Counted from the first letter of the stretch, positions 10,901 through 22,562 are shown. The stretch: 64,000 nt of DNA from Eudorina sp. 2006-703-Eu-15 (GCA_003117195.1 BDSI01000118.1:62001-126000); one strand, 5' to 3'. A program made the numbers and translations. Notes: generated from the letters alone by a model not told the origin.

Positions 10901-13900
10901 GTGCTATGTGCTGTGCTGCGGTGGCAGAAGTTCAAGGAACGGTCACGGAGCCGCTTAGCCACTACGGTCCCCCTTCTTCAGCCCCTTGTACATGTAAATA
11001 CATGTACATCTGCGTTCGCGAATTGCATGTGTTGTAATGATCGCTTAAGTGCCACCTTAATGCCATCAAGTCGCCACCCGCACCCCGGCGGTGTGATGTG
11101 CCTCCTGCCAGATGGCGGCCGTGCAGGCAGCGCAGGCGGGGGGTGGAGCGGCCGGACCCCTGCCCCCACCTGGGGTGGGGATGGGGGCTGGGACAGCACC
11201 CGGGTGGGACCCCGCGCTCCAGCAGCAGCAACAGCAGCAACAGCAGCAGCAGCAGCAAGTCCCGGGTGCAGGTCCGGGCCAGCCGTCTGCACAGCAGCAG
11301 CAGCAGCAGCAGGCACAGCCCGGCGCGACAGGTCCGACGGGGCAGCAGCAGCCGCAGCCGGGGCAACCCGCCCAGTCCCAGTCCCAGTCCCAGGCGGCGG
11401 CCCCTCCCCCGGTGCGGTCCAAGCGGTACATGGGCTTCGGATCCGACTCCGCCCAGAACAACAAACAGATGGTGAGAACAGGGGGGGGGTACCCGAGGGT
11501 AAGGGGGGGGGTAGTGGCACCGGCAGGGCGGGGTGATTGGGCTGGGGTGGGGCCTGGGGTGACAGATGTGTCGTTGGTCCACTGGCAGTGGCAGTGCGGT
11601 CGTGTATCGTCGCTCTCAATACCTACCTACCTGTCTGTTTGCCTGTCTGTCTTTCTGTCTGTCTCGCGGCTCGCTTGAAAGGGGGCCCGGGGGGCAGCAG
11701 TTGAGTTCCCCAGGGGTGGTGGGAGGGGGCCGCAGGGAGCTGTCCCCCGGGGTGTCGGCTCAGGCGCTGGCGGCAGGGAGGGGGAAAGGAGGGGAGGGCG
11801 GCGCATACTGCTGGGGCCCCGGGGGGGTTGGGCCACAGCAGATGGGATTGCCAGCAACATCCTCTTACCCCTCGCTGGCCGCCTTACCCTTTCTCCGCAA
11901 GCCCTAACGACTCCCCCTCCCCTTCCCCCTCCCGCTCACGTCAACCCCCTTCTCCGCCTCCTCCCCCCTAACCCCCACCTCACCCCCTCTTCCCCTTCCC
12001 ATCAACCTACCCCCCCTAACCCCCGCCCCGCAGGACCCCCGCACCCGCGGCTCCATCCTGTTCAGCTACGTCCAGACGGACGACTTCTGTGTGGCCCAGG
12101 AGCTGGGGCGCACCGTCACCACCTCGCTGTACGAGGAGGAAAACACGCTGGTGGGGGTGGGGGGGTGGGGGGGGGTGACGGTAGGGGGGGGTCGAGTAGT
12201 TTGGGGGGTTGCGGCGGCCGGTCCGGACGCGGGTCAGTCCGTGGGGTGCCTCCAGGTGCGGGGACGAGGCCCTGGGGGCCGTTGGGGGGATTACTCGGCC
12301 GCGCACCTCCCCCCCTTTCCGGCAGCGGGAGCTGGACTCACGGGCCTCCCCCGGTCCCCTCCCCCGGCCCCCTCCCCCGGCCCCCTCCCCCTCTCCCCCC
12401 CCACGGCCCCCTCCCCCGGCCCCCTCCCCTTCGCGCCTGGAGCCCCCCAGGTGACCAAGCTGTTAAGCAACCCCAAGAGTCGGGCCCAGGTGGGTGGGGG
12501 TGGGGGTATGGGCGGCCCCCTCGCGACCTCGCTCCACCCCGCAAAGGGGGGGGGGGCAGCGAGTCCACATCCGCAACCGGGCGGCATCATCATCACCATC
12601 ATCAGTATCATCATCAGTATCATCATAACCATCATCATCGCTATCATCGTCGTCATCGTCATCGCGGTGTCGCCCAGGGGGGAGGGAGCTTTCAAGACCT
12701 GACCGACCGACAGGGCCCCGCCACCTCCCTTTCCGAAGCAGGCGGCGATGGCGCATTGCAGGCGGCGATGGCAGATCCAGGCACTGTACCGTGTGCCGTC
12801 TTGAATTAAATTCGTTGAGCGGGGCCCCCCTCCCTCCTCCGCCCCTCAATACCCGCCCTCCTGACGCCCCCCCCCCCTGCGGCCCCCTAGGTCCTGGCCT
12901 TCCGCTCCATGTACATCGTGGCGGACCTGGGCGGTGAGACGGACGCGGACACACAGCCCAATGAGCAGGTGCGGCCTCCAGGGGGGGAAGGGGTGGCCCT
13001 GGAGTCGGCAGGGGGGTAGCCCCAGTCGGCAGGGGGATGGGGGTTGAAGTTGGGGGGAGGGGGAGGTATATGAAGTTGGTGGACAAGGGGGGCATCGTCG
13101 CACCGCGGGGGGTCCCTCCTTGGTGCAGTCCCTTCCCCGCCGGGTCCTTGCCCTGGCAGCAGTCGGTGCGCGGGTGATCGGCGCCTGCCTGCCAATGCCC
13201 TCTACCGACCCCTTTCCCACCCCCCTCACCTCTAAACGCCCCTGTACCCCCTGTCGAGTCTTTATCGGACCTTTGCTCGGGCAGCAGCGCAATGTAAACA
13301 TGTCCACCAATTTCCTATACCCCTGTACCCCCCTCTACCTCGATTCCCCCCCAACCTCCCACCCTCAGGTTCTGGTGTCCCTCCGCGCCTACCCCGACGG
13401 CTCCTTCGACATGTGCCCGGGGTTCTCGAAGCCCGGGTCCAAGTACCGCTTTGAGGACAGACACGGTGGGTGGGTGGGGGGGCGGCGACTGGGTGGGGGG
13501 TGGGGGGATGTCGAGGCGGGGCGGCGGCGAGGACGCGCGGGAGGGAGGGTGAGGTAATGGAAAGTGGTGGACATATTCAAACGGCGCTGCAGCTGCTGCA
13601 AGAGCAAAGGTCCGGTGAAGGAGGGAGGGTGGGGGGCAAGGGGGAAGCAGATGCGGGTGGGAGGGGCTTGGGTGGGGCTGGATGGGGTGTGGGTGATAGG
13701 TAGGTATGTTCGTTGGGTGGGGTGAATGGCCTGCCGGGTGCAGATCTCACCGCGCCGGCCGGGTAGTGAAGGCGCTGTCCCACGGGCCACCCGGGAGGGG
13801 GCCGCTGCCTGTCGAGGTTGGGCATGGGGATGGAATTGGGGATGGCGTTGGGGGTTAGGGGTAAGATCCATCACCCGTCCCCCCACCCCCGCCCTGCCCA

Positions 13901-16900
13901 GCGGTATGTCTACCAATATTCCTACGCGTGCTCCGGAACCCCCACGAACCCGGACTCCCCCCTCGCCGCCTCATCCCCCCAGGCGGCATCTTCGAGTACA
14001 TTGTGGAGAACGCCTCCGCCACCGACATCCCCTCCCTGGAGAAGCGCACCGCCAAGCTGGAGCGGGCGGTGGTGGCGCGGGCGGAGGAGCTGCGGCGGGC
14101 GGCGCTCAAGACGGATTTCGAGGAGCCGCCGGGTGGGGGGTGGGGGCGGGTGGGGGGGTGGGGGCGGTGGCGGGGGCGGGATGGATGGCCGGGTGGGTGA
14201 GGGGCTCCCCGCACAGGCCACTGCCCCACCCCGCGCCGTGTCTACCAGGTTCCACTTCACCCCGCGCCGGCCTCAGCCCTGTGGCCCCCCACCCCGACCC
14301 CGCCCCACGTCCCCTTCGGCCTGCTCCTAACACCCAGCGTTCCGGCCCCCCAAAACCCTCCTCCCTGCCCCGTCCCCTCCCCTCCCCGCCTGCCCCCCCC
14401 CCCAGCCGCCGACTGCACCCGGCTGGTGCTGCTGGGTGAGATCCAGGCCGCCGCCGACTTTCCCCGGGACCGCCTCTACATCGAGTACGTGGTGCGGTGG
14501 GACCCGGACAGCTGGGACCTCAAGTCCAACTGGCCGCAGCCGGAGCCGGGCATAGCGCAGGTGGGAGGGAGGGAGGGAGGGAGAGTGTGTGGGGTGGAGT
14601 AATGAATTAATGAATATATGTTCGTGTGTAAGAAAGCGGGCGGTATATACAATGTAGGAGAGGTGTACGTCCACGTAGATGTAGGGAGACCCGCAAGCCC
14701 CTGAAGCACAGTTGGTCACCGCAAACAACCTCCTCCCCCTCGCCCTCCCCTCGCCCTCCCCCTCGCCCTCCCCCTCGCCCTCCCCCTCGCCCTCCCCCTC
14801 CCCCTTTGCACACTGTTTTTCTTTTGTTGTGCTTGCCTCCCTCTCCCGCCGCGCACGCCCACTCCCTTCCTCGGCCGCCCTCTGTGCATCGCCATGCCCT
14901 GGATGGGACGAAGCTCGCGGCGCGGCTGCACCCTCGTCTGACGTCTGGTTTTCTTTTTTCAATTTATCCCCCCCCCTTCCCCCCCTCCCCCCCTCCTCCT
15001 CCCCCGCTCCCCCTCCTGACCTCCCCGACAGGGCGTCACCCACATCTCGCGAGTGACCGTCTACCCGGCCGACCCCGCCACCGACACCCCCGCCCGCGAC
15101 GTGGCGCACTTCGCGCACCCCCTGGAGCTGGAGTGGGTCAGCAAGGGAACCCCAGCCGGCAACGCCTATCCCTGCGTCTTCTTCCAGGCGAGGGACGCAC
15201 CGCGCACACGCACACGCACACGCACCCCCACCGCACCGCCCCACCCTTGGGGCGTGTCCTGCCCTCCTCCTTTCATCCCAGCGCCATCCCCCCTCCTCCT
15301 GCTCCATTTGCCGCGTCCCCGTGCGTGTCCCTTTGGATTCCTCCGCCTCGCGTCCCCCCGCCCTGACCCCCCCTCCCTTGCCCCTCCCGCACTGACCCGC
15401 CTGCGATTACACACAGCACACACAGCACATACAGCACATACAACAAATGCTTCTCAGTTTTACACACATATACACATATACACACACCCCGCTGGTGCCT
15501 CTTTCCCCTCCACTCCCTCTCTCCCCCGTTGGATGTGCCCGGGTTCGTTCTTTGGGTTTATTTCTTTTTTCAATTTAACTCCCTCTCTCCCCCACACCCC
15601 CACTCTTGCCGCCCTCCGAACCCTGCCCCCGCTCGGCCCCCCCTCCCCGGCCCCCTCCCCGCCCCCCCTCGGCCCCCCACCCCGCCCCCCTGCCTCCCCC
15701 TCCCCTCCAGGTGTGCACTCTTGACGGCTTCAACCGCTACACCAGCGAGGGCTACGGCTGGCTGTCCCTGGACGGCCGAGTGCCCGGCAGTGGCACCCAC
15801 GTGGTGCGGACGTGGAAGCCGCTGGGTGGGTGGGGGAGGGGGGGTTTGGGGGGGGGGCGGGGGAGGGGGAGGGGGTTCTCCAGGGGTTTGCGCGTGTGTA
15901 AGAGAAAACTGAGCCGCCTGTGTGTGTGTGTGTGTGTGTGTGGTGTAGGGGGGGCTTCACCCTCCGTATCTCCAGAGCATTCCCCATCTCACCCCCTCAA
16001 CCCCTTCTCTCTCCCACGGGCTGGCACATCGGGTACATCTCTCACTCACTCAACCCTTCTGGCGGTGGTGGTGGTGGTGGCGGTGGCGGTGGCCGTCACG
16101 GCCGCAGGCACCATCCGCGACCTGCAGGCGGAGTGGTTTGTGGGCGGCTCCCCCGAGCTGGCGGACCTGGCCTACCTGACCACGCCCTCGGGCTTCAACG
16201 GCAAGATCCTGAACAAGTACGGATTCAAGACGGACAGCGTCGGGGCCATCAAGGTGGGGGGGCGGGTCGGGAGGGGGGAGGGGGGCTGGGGAAGAGCGGT
16301 CGGCGTGTTTCAGTACGATGGGGTACGACGGGATTGCACAGAGACGGGCGGCTGGAGCTGCGTTGCTCGAGGATGGAGGTGGCTCCCCCGGGGGTGGGGG
16401 GGCCGCCCCGGTGGCTGGAGTGTTGGTAGGTCCCCAGGGGGTGGGAGGGCCTTGCTCGCTCGCTCTCCCGGCCGGCATCCACCCCCGCGTCCACCCCCGC
16501 ATCCATCCATACCCCGAACACCCACAAACGAAAGGGGACAGCCGGTACGGCACCCGGCGCCTTCCTGTCACACCTCGACACTGCTGCGTCAGTGCTGCGG
16601 CATCCAGCCCCGACAACCCCCGGGGGACACCCCTTAGGTATTCCCTTTAACCCCTCAGGTATTCAATCAACACACCACCCCTTCCCCCCCCCTCCACACA
16701 CATGCCCCCTCCCTCCCCTCCCTCCCCCCCTCCCCCCTCCCCCCCTCCCCCCTCCCCCCTCTCCCCCCCAGGTCCGCATCCACACCGTCACGCAGCGCTT
16801 CAACCCCGAGGCTGAGGCGCTGTCGGCGCTGCGCCGCTCCGGCGGCTCCCCGGGGGCCCTACTGCGGGGGGCGGGGGGATCCGGTCTCAAGAAGAACGCG

Positions 16901-19900
16901 CTGGCGGCGGCGGCGGCAGGCAAGAAGGACCTCAGTCTCAAGGTACGGCACGAGACCCCACGGAGGGTGGGGCCGATTATGTCAGGTGGGAACAGGAATG
17001 GGGGCGAGGAAAGTGTATGTGTGCGGGGCGGGGGCGGGACGGGTCCGGGGCCCGGGGCCCCCCTATCCACCGGGTCCTTGCCCAGCCGGCAGTCAACGCA
17101 GCTCGTATGTACCACCACCTTGCACCATCCTGTTGGTTCCCTGCCGCCGCTCTGACTCCGTTTCACAAACCACCCCTCCCACCACTCCACCACTCCCCTC
17201 AACCCCCCCCTTCACCCCTCCCCCCCGGCTGCCCGGCAGATGGTGGTGGAGCGAGCCCGCCAGCGGCTGCGAGAGGCCCGGGGCACGGACCAGCTGCCCG
17301 GGGGGGATGTGGGGGTGCGGCCGGGGCTGGTGGCGGAGGCGCCCTTCATCATCGCGCAGCCGCAGGTGGGGGGGCTGGGGCCTGGGGGCCTGGGACCTGG
17401 GACCTGGGGGCGGGGCACAGTGGGCCTAATGGGGGGATGGACGGACGGACGGACGGACGGACGGCGGCTGGTCCAGACAGGTCAGTCCGGGGGTGGGCGG
17501 GTGCATCCCAGGCGCCCAGGGGGGTGGCTCCAGGGTGGCGCTGTGTCCGGGCGTCCCGGGGCGTTAGGGGACACGGGGGGCGGGCGGATACGTGTAAGGG
17601 TCACGTGTCCCCGCGCGCGCGGCCACATGGTGCGGACCCGCGGGTCGGTGACCTGACCTCCTGACTTCCCGACCTCCGCCGCCACCTGGAGGTCCTTGTT
17701 TTTGGTGCCACTGGTCAACGGATCGACATCCGTACACCGGCACCTGCCCCCCCCCACCCACCCCGCCCGGGCCCCCCACTTCGCGGCCGCAGGACGCCTC
17801 CGTGCCCGAGGACAGCACGGTCCGGTTCAAGGTGGTGGCGAGGGTGAGGAAAGCAGGAAGGGAAGGGGGTGGGGAGGAGGAGGGGGGAAGAAGGGGGGAG
17901 GAGGCGGTGGGGCTCTGGGCTGGGTGCGGGTGTGGGTGTGCGGGTGCGCTTGTGTGCCGGACTGAAGCGTGGCCATGACGTTGCCCTGCATGGCCATAGC
18001 GTGGGCTGGGCTGCAGGGTCGTGGGGGTCAGCGAGCTTGGGAGGTTTGAGTGGGCAGGGATGGGGGGAGGGACAGCAGGGGCGAGGGGGAATGCCTGTCC
18101 CGCATTCCCGCTGCACCCGACCAACTCAGGCGCCCTGACCGACCTCGCTCTCCCCTTTCTTTTCTTTTTATTTCTTTTTCCTTTTTTCAATTTACCCCCC
18201 TCCCCCGCCCCTCTCTCCACGTCAGCCATGTCATCGCACTCCTTCCCCTGCCCTGCCCTGCCCTGCCCTGCCCTGCCCTGCCCTGCCCTGCCCTGCCCTG
18301 CCCTGCCCTGCCCTGCCCTGCCCTGCCCTGCCCTGCCCTGCCCTGCCAGCGGTGCAGGGCTTCCGGGCCTCCGGGCACTGCAAGGTAGCACTCCGCGCCG
18401 CCCGCGCGATGCCCGCTGACAGTCCGCGTAGAGAGAACCGTGTTCTCTACCCAGCTGCAATGTCCTCCCTCCCCAGCCCAGGACTTTTGCTCTGGCAGCA
18501 GTGCAGTTTGGATATGTCTACCAATTTGCTATATCCCTCACCAGCCCCCCTTCTCCCCTGTTCGTCTACCAATGTCCTATTACCCCACCCCCCTCTTCCC
18601 TTCTCTCCCGGATCCTCTCCTCTCCCCGCCCCGCCCCCCCCCCCGCCCTCCAGGGTCTGGGCCCCCTCAAGTACGAGTGGCACAAGGACGACCGGCGGCT
18701 GCTGCTGGCCACTGCCGACCTGCCGGAGCTGGTGCTGGTGCAGGTGGGGGCGGGGGAGGGGTGGGGGAGGGGGAGGGGCGGGGCGTTTCCGTGTGGAGAG
18801 AAAACCCGCAAGTCCGAAGCGACCACCCTGTAACCTGAAGAGTATGTAAGTATGTATGTATGTACGGCACTGAGCCGAGCCACCTGCCTGCAGGGACACT
18901 TACGTAACGGGTCAGGCACCGGAAAGGACCATCCCCCGCCACATCCCCTCGGCACCACCCCTACACCCCGGGTGCGTGGGTCGCTCGCTAAACACCCACC
19001 CACCCGCCGTCACGGCACCCCACCCGCCCCCCCTTTCGCAGGTCTCCCTCGACGCGGAGGGCGCCTACCACTGCGTGGTGTCCAACCGGGATGGCTCCGT
19101 CAGCTCCGCCCGGGCCACCCTCACCGTCACCCGGGCAGCCCGGGTCAGCCGAGCGACGGCGGGGGCGGGGACGGGCGGCGAGGTGGGCCGGGGGGGCCGG
19201 GGGGGGCGGGGTGTTGCGCGGGGGGGGGGTGCAGGGAGGGGCCGCTGATGGGGTCGGCATTTGGGGGCCTCCGCGGAGTTGAGTGGAGGCGGCAAGGGGG
19301 GGACTTGCCCTCGGTTGGGGTGCGTGCTGGGATGTTTCCAAGGGGTAAAAGAAGGGGGCAGGCAGCGCGGATGCGCGAATCCGCGGGTGGGGTGGTAGGG
19401 GTGCGCCACGACTGGAGGACTGGACGGGGGCGCCTGAGAAGGTGGGGCAGTGGGTAGTGGGTGTTAGTGACACTCGATGCCCCTCCCCTCCGTATTCATC
19501 CTGCCACCCCCTCCTTCGTCCTCCTCGCTCCGCCTCCCCCCTTCCAACTCAATGGCCCCTCCTCCTCCCCTCCCTCCCTTCTCAGCAGTCCGGCCGCGCC
19601 CCCCGCCGGCCTCAGCGCTCCCCCTCCGGCAGCATCACCGGCGGCCCCACCCGCGGCGGGGCGCGAATCTCCCGCCTCGCGCGTCTGGACGCGGCGGCGG
19701 CTCGCAGCGGCGCGGGCGGCAGTGTGGCGGGCTCCGACGTGGGCGGCCCGCTGTCCCCCGGGGTCAGCGTCGGAGGGGCGGGCGCCGGGGGGCCCGCCTC
19801 GCTGGTGAGAGGGGGGGTTGCCGTCAGCTCGGGGGGCGCAGTTCCGTGAACGTTTCTTTATTCACAATGTGAATGTGGGGACCCATGGCTCAGTGAGGCG

Positions 19901-22562
19901 TGCGAATGTGGGGACCCATGGGTCAGTGAGGCGTGCGAATGTGGGGACCCATGGGCCAGTGCAGCGTGCGAACGTGGGGACCCATGGGTCAGTGAAGCGT
20001 GCGAATGCGGGGACCCATGGGTCAGTGAGGCGTGTGGATGGCGCTTGCGTCCCTCTAACCCACGGGCCCCGGGGGTGTAGTGTAGTGTAGTGTGGTGTGG
20101 TGTGGTGTAGTGTGGTGTAGTGTAGTGTAGTGTAGTGCACACATAAACACATCGGGCGGGTGTCTTCACTGACCAACCGGGTAGGTCGAAAAGGGAGGCG
20201 TCCCAATCGCAATTGAATACCGGTACCCCCCAGGTGGTGAACTGACGGTCCCTCGGAGCCAGGGTTAGTCGGTGGCCCGTGTGCGAGGGCATTGTCAGTG
20301 AAACGCGTTGCCGCTGTCGCCAAGGCGCATGGGTGTTTACACGTACCGTGTCGTACCGTACCGTACCGTACTGTGCCGTACCCTCCTACTCCGCAGGCCA
20401 GCGCCGGGCCCTCCCCCCGGGAGTCTTTAGGCGGTGAGGCCCTGACCGGAGCCGCAGCTGCGCAGCCCCCTGCCGCGGCCGATGCTGGAGGCGGCGGCGG
20501 CGGCGGTAACGACGGCGGCGGCGGCGGAGCTGAGGCCACGCTGGGTCGGATGGGAGGCGGCCTGGCCGCCGCCGCCGGCCAGCGCCTCCCCACGGCGTCC
20601 CAGCCCCCGGTTGCGGAGGACATCCCGGAGGAGGAGGTGGCGGTGGAGGCGCTGCCGCCGCTGCCGGCGCCGCAGTTCCCCCCGACCCCCACCCCGGCGG
20701 TGGCAGTGGGTGCCCCAGGTGAGGGTGAAGCGGACCCGTCCTCTGGGACATGGAGGAAGGAGGGTTAGAGGGGTTTAAGGGGAGGGTTAGAGGTGAGGGT
20801 GAGGGTGATTGGTTGCGGCCCCGCGGTGGTGTTCTCTCTCCTACGCATCCCCCCTTCCCCCGTGAGGGCGGAGCCGGGGGGTGTGCGGCTGGGTTCCCTC
20901 TTCTCCCTCCGGGGTCACTGCGGCGGCGGCTCTTGTATCCCCCTCTCCTTGATGCCGTACCCGGCCTTACTTTACCAGCCCCCAATCAGGATGCCCCCAA
21001 TCGTATGTCCACCGCACGTCTCCAACCCCTCCCTGGAGGGAGGGGGAGGCTCCGCCGCCCGCCCGCCCGGGTGGGGAAGGGGCCTCCCAAAAACGCAGAC
21101 CAGAGCAAGGGCAGTTGGAGAGCGGCATGGGCACGAAATGCGGATGGGGGGCTGCGGAATCGTTTGCTTGTGCATGGAAGGGAGGTAGTTTCTCCTCTTC
21201 CCTAACTCCTCTTCGCCTACACCCCCCCCCCCCCCACACACACACACCGTTGTGGTGCTGTATTTGCAGCCAGCCCCGCGGTCGCCTCGCCGGAGCGCCG
21301 TGCCCTCCGCCGCCGCAGCCATAGCCTATCGACCCCGGCCAACCCCACCCATTTCGTTCTTCGGGTTTATTTCTTCTAAAAATTTCACCCCCACTCCACC
21401 CATCTGCCATCCGGGTGGGGACGCAGGCGAGGGCTTCCCGGCGGCTGTCGCCGCCGCCGCCTCCAGCGGCTTCCAGAGGCGGGGCCCCCGTATGGCCCCC
21501 CTCGCCTCCGGAACCGTTCCGGGGGCCAGCAGCCCGGGGGGAGCCGCTAGCGGCAGCTCGGGAGGCGGCGCCGCGGCCGCGACGGAGGCGCCACCAGCGC
21601 CGCCGCCGCCACCCCCTCGGGAGGCGGCGCCGCCATCAGACGCCCCTGTGGTGATGGAGGAGATGGTGGAGGAGGTTGTGGAGGTCACGTCGGGCATGGC
21701 CCGGCAACGACGCCGCATGGGTGAGTGGGCGAGGCACATGTAGCACACACAGATAAATAGCAATGTAAGACATTCGTGTGTGTTTGGGTCTACGCGGGGC
21801 AGGGAGTGCTCTAAGGGGGAAAGCAACTGTGTTGGGGGGTCTTGAGTGCCCGTGGGGGAGAGAGAGTGGCGGAGAGGGAGGGCGAGAGGCAGTGGCGGAG
21901 GGGAAGGGGAAGGGCAGTGGCGGAGGGGGAGGGGGGAGGAGGGGCCGCCCTTGCGGGAGATGGACTGTTTGCGGTTGGCGGGGTACGTCAGGGCGCCTGT
22001 TGGGGCAGTGTGAGGGGAGAGATCTCCGCGGCCCCCGCCCCGCCCCGCGGCCCCCGCCGACTGCCGAGCCCTGGGATCCGCCGACACGCGCTGCGGCACC
22101 GCCTTCTCCCCCTCCCCCCCTCGCCCCCCGGCCCATCCCGCTATCGTGAGGGGAGCAGCTGGCCGCCAGTTATGTGCCGTACTACTTGTGCACACTAAGG
22201 GGGGAGTAGGGGTTCCGCACCGGCGCAGGTCGCCTGCTGGCCCCCCTTGGAGCCCTCCTGAGCCCCTCCCCTCCCTCCCGTGTCGCCCTCCCTGTGCCGA
22301 TCGGCTCCGACCTCGCCCCGACCTCGCCCTGGCTTGTCCTCTCCCTCCCTCCCTCCCCCCTTTCTGCGGACCGCTCTTCCCACACACACCCCCCACAGAT
22401 GCGGCCCCACCCTCGACAGAAGCCCTACCTCAGCCGCAGCGCCTCCGGAAGCCGCAGCCGCAGCAGCCGCCTCCGCAGCCGCCTCCGCAGCCGCAGCGGC
22501 GGCCCGCACCGCAGCGCCGCCAGGAGGACGACGACGACCTGGACGCGGAGGAAATCGATTGA
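7996..22562 (+). CDS. MKS1: MKS1-like B9-domain protein of the ciliary transition zone, with Gln-rich insertion and C-terminal Ig-like domain
   Basis: 24 exons: 7996-8127, 8253-8979, 9344-9835, 10423-10502, 11112-11471, 12034-12150, 12451-12489, 12891-12968, 13369-13465, 13983-14132, 14406-14560, 15032-15187, 15711-15825, 16108-16253, 16772-16942, 17240-17365, 17793-17843, 18358-18384, 18654-18743, 19042-19182, 19586-19804, 20397-20718, 21427-21720, 22399-22562. All phases join, giving about 1482 aa. The N-terminus (VRYVSKDPIQNLKIRV), GWQEKVYS, YIVADLGG, VAHFAHPLELEW, EGYGWLSL, RTWKPLGTIRDLQAEWFVGG and the ARQRLREAR helix follow vertebrate MKS1 in order. The B9 domain is about residues 640-950. 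Residues 45-590 are mostly Gln/Pro/Gly-rich insertion. Residues about 1048-1140 form an Ig-like domain (KYEWHKDD, then DAEGAYHCVVSNRDGS). The tail is low-complexity and ends acidic. Exon 12 appears to use a GC donor. Exons 7, 17 and 18 are the least certain. Confidence 0.88.
8992..9055 (-). repeat. Family-A element just after MKS1 exon 2
   Basis: Minus-strand reading CTCTGGCAGCAGCGCAGCAT, then CCACCAATATCCTGTATCCC. An antisense, near full-length copy starting 12 bp after the donor. Confidence 0.7.
12585..12670 (+). repeat. ATC trinucleotide tract, MKS1 intron 7
   Basis: Imperfect CATCAT/CATAAC/CGTCAT array. Non-coding between exons 7 and 8. Confidence 0.8.
13060..13327 (+). repeat. Inverted pair of family-A elements in MKS1 intron 8
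   Basis: Antisense copy at 13060-13095 (GTATATGAAGTTGGTGGACA). Sense copy at 13265-13327 (TTTGCTCGGGCAGCAGCGCA, then ATGTCCACCAATTTCCTATA) about 40 bp before the acceptor. The two ends face outward-inward as terminal inverted repeats. Confidence 0.7.
13552..13925 (+). repeat. Inverted pair of family-A elements in MKS1 intron 9
   Basis: Antisense copy at 13552-13616 (GGTGGACATATTCAAACGGC, then GCTGCAAGAGCAAAGGTCC). Sense copy at 13900-13925 (TATGTCTACCAATATTCCTA) about 60 bp before the acceptor at 13982. Confidence 0.7.
14740..14806 (+). repeat. CCCTCG/CCCTCC tract, MKS1 intron 11
   Basis: Array of CTCGCCCTCCCC units. Simple sequence between exons 11 and 12. Confidence 0.8.
14946..14974 (+). 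repeat. Family-B element, MKS1 intron 11
   Basis: GGTTTTCTTTTTTCAATTTA followed by a C run, about 57 bp upstream of the exon-12 acceptor. Confidence 0.6.
15533..15583 (+). repeat. Family-B element, longest copy, MKS1 intron 12
   Basis: GTGCCCGGGTTCGTTCTTTG, then GGTTTATTTCTTTTTTCAAT. The same string recurs, diverged, at 21350-21394 and in part at 22598-22640. Confidence 0.65.
15893..15942 (-). repeat. Family-D end plus GT microsatellite, MKS1 intron 13
   Basis: AGAGAAAACTGAGCCGC followed by (GT)n, antisense, about 67 bp after the donor. It matches the end of the 120-bp elements at 22995 and 61135. Confidence 0.6.
18155..18198 (+). repeat. Family-B element, MKS1 intron 17
   Basis: TTTCTTTTCTTTTTATTTCT, then TTTTTTCAATTTACCCCCC, sense orientation in the intron before exon 18. 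Confidence 0.6.
18246..18347 (+). repeat. (CCCTG)n pentamer tract, about 20 copies
   Basis: Perfect CCCTG array ending 10 bp before the exon-18 acceptor. It replaces an ordinary polypyrimidine tract. Confidence 0.95.
18483..18590 (+). repeat. Tandem family-A elements, MKS1 intron 18
   Basis: A full copy (TTTTGCTCTGGCAGCAGTGC, then TATGTCTACCAATTTGCTAT) is followed by a second core (GTCTACCAATGTCCTATTAC), both sense, before the exon-19 acceptor. Confidence 0.7.
19871..20035 (+). repeat. 33-bp minisatellite, 5 copies, MKS1 intron 21
   Basis: Units start at 19871, 19904, 19937, 19970 and 20003. Each begins GAATGTGGGGACCCATGG and differs by a few bases. Unit length is divisible by three and both strands stay open across it. 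Confidence 0.95.
20078..20138 (+). repeat. (GTGTA)n pentamer tract
   Basis: TAGTG/TGGTG units shortly after the 33-bp minisatellite, in the same intron. Confidence 0.85.
21350..21394 (+). repeat. Family-B element, MKS1 intron 22
   Basis: TTCGTTCTTCGGGTTTATTT, then CTTCTAAAAATTTCACCCCC, about 30 bp before the exon-23 acceptor. Diverged copy of 15533-15583. Confidence 0.6.

Noticed and set aside
10760..10950. Additional MKS1 exon encoding DKRPAPVCESTS
   Set aside because: Exon 4 and the exon at 11112 join in phase without it, and the translation matches nothing in MKS1.
19871..20035. CRISPR-like array
   Set aside because: The 33-bp units are directly adjacent with no spacers, in a eukaryotic intron; it is a minisatellite.
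21271..21426. Extra MKS1 exon after 21270 (ASPAVASPER)
   Set aside because: Exons 20397-20718 and 21427-21720 already join in phase. The extra piece is optional and lacks a convincing donor.
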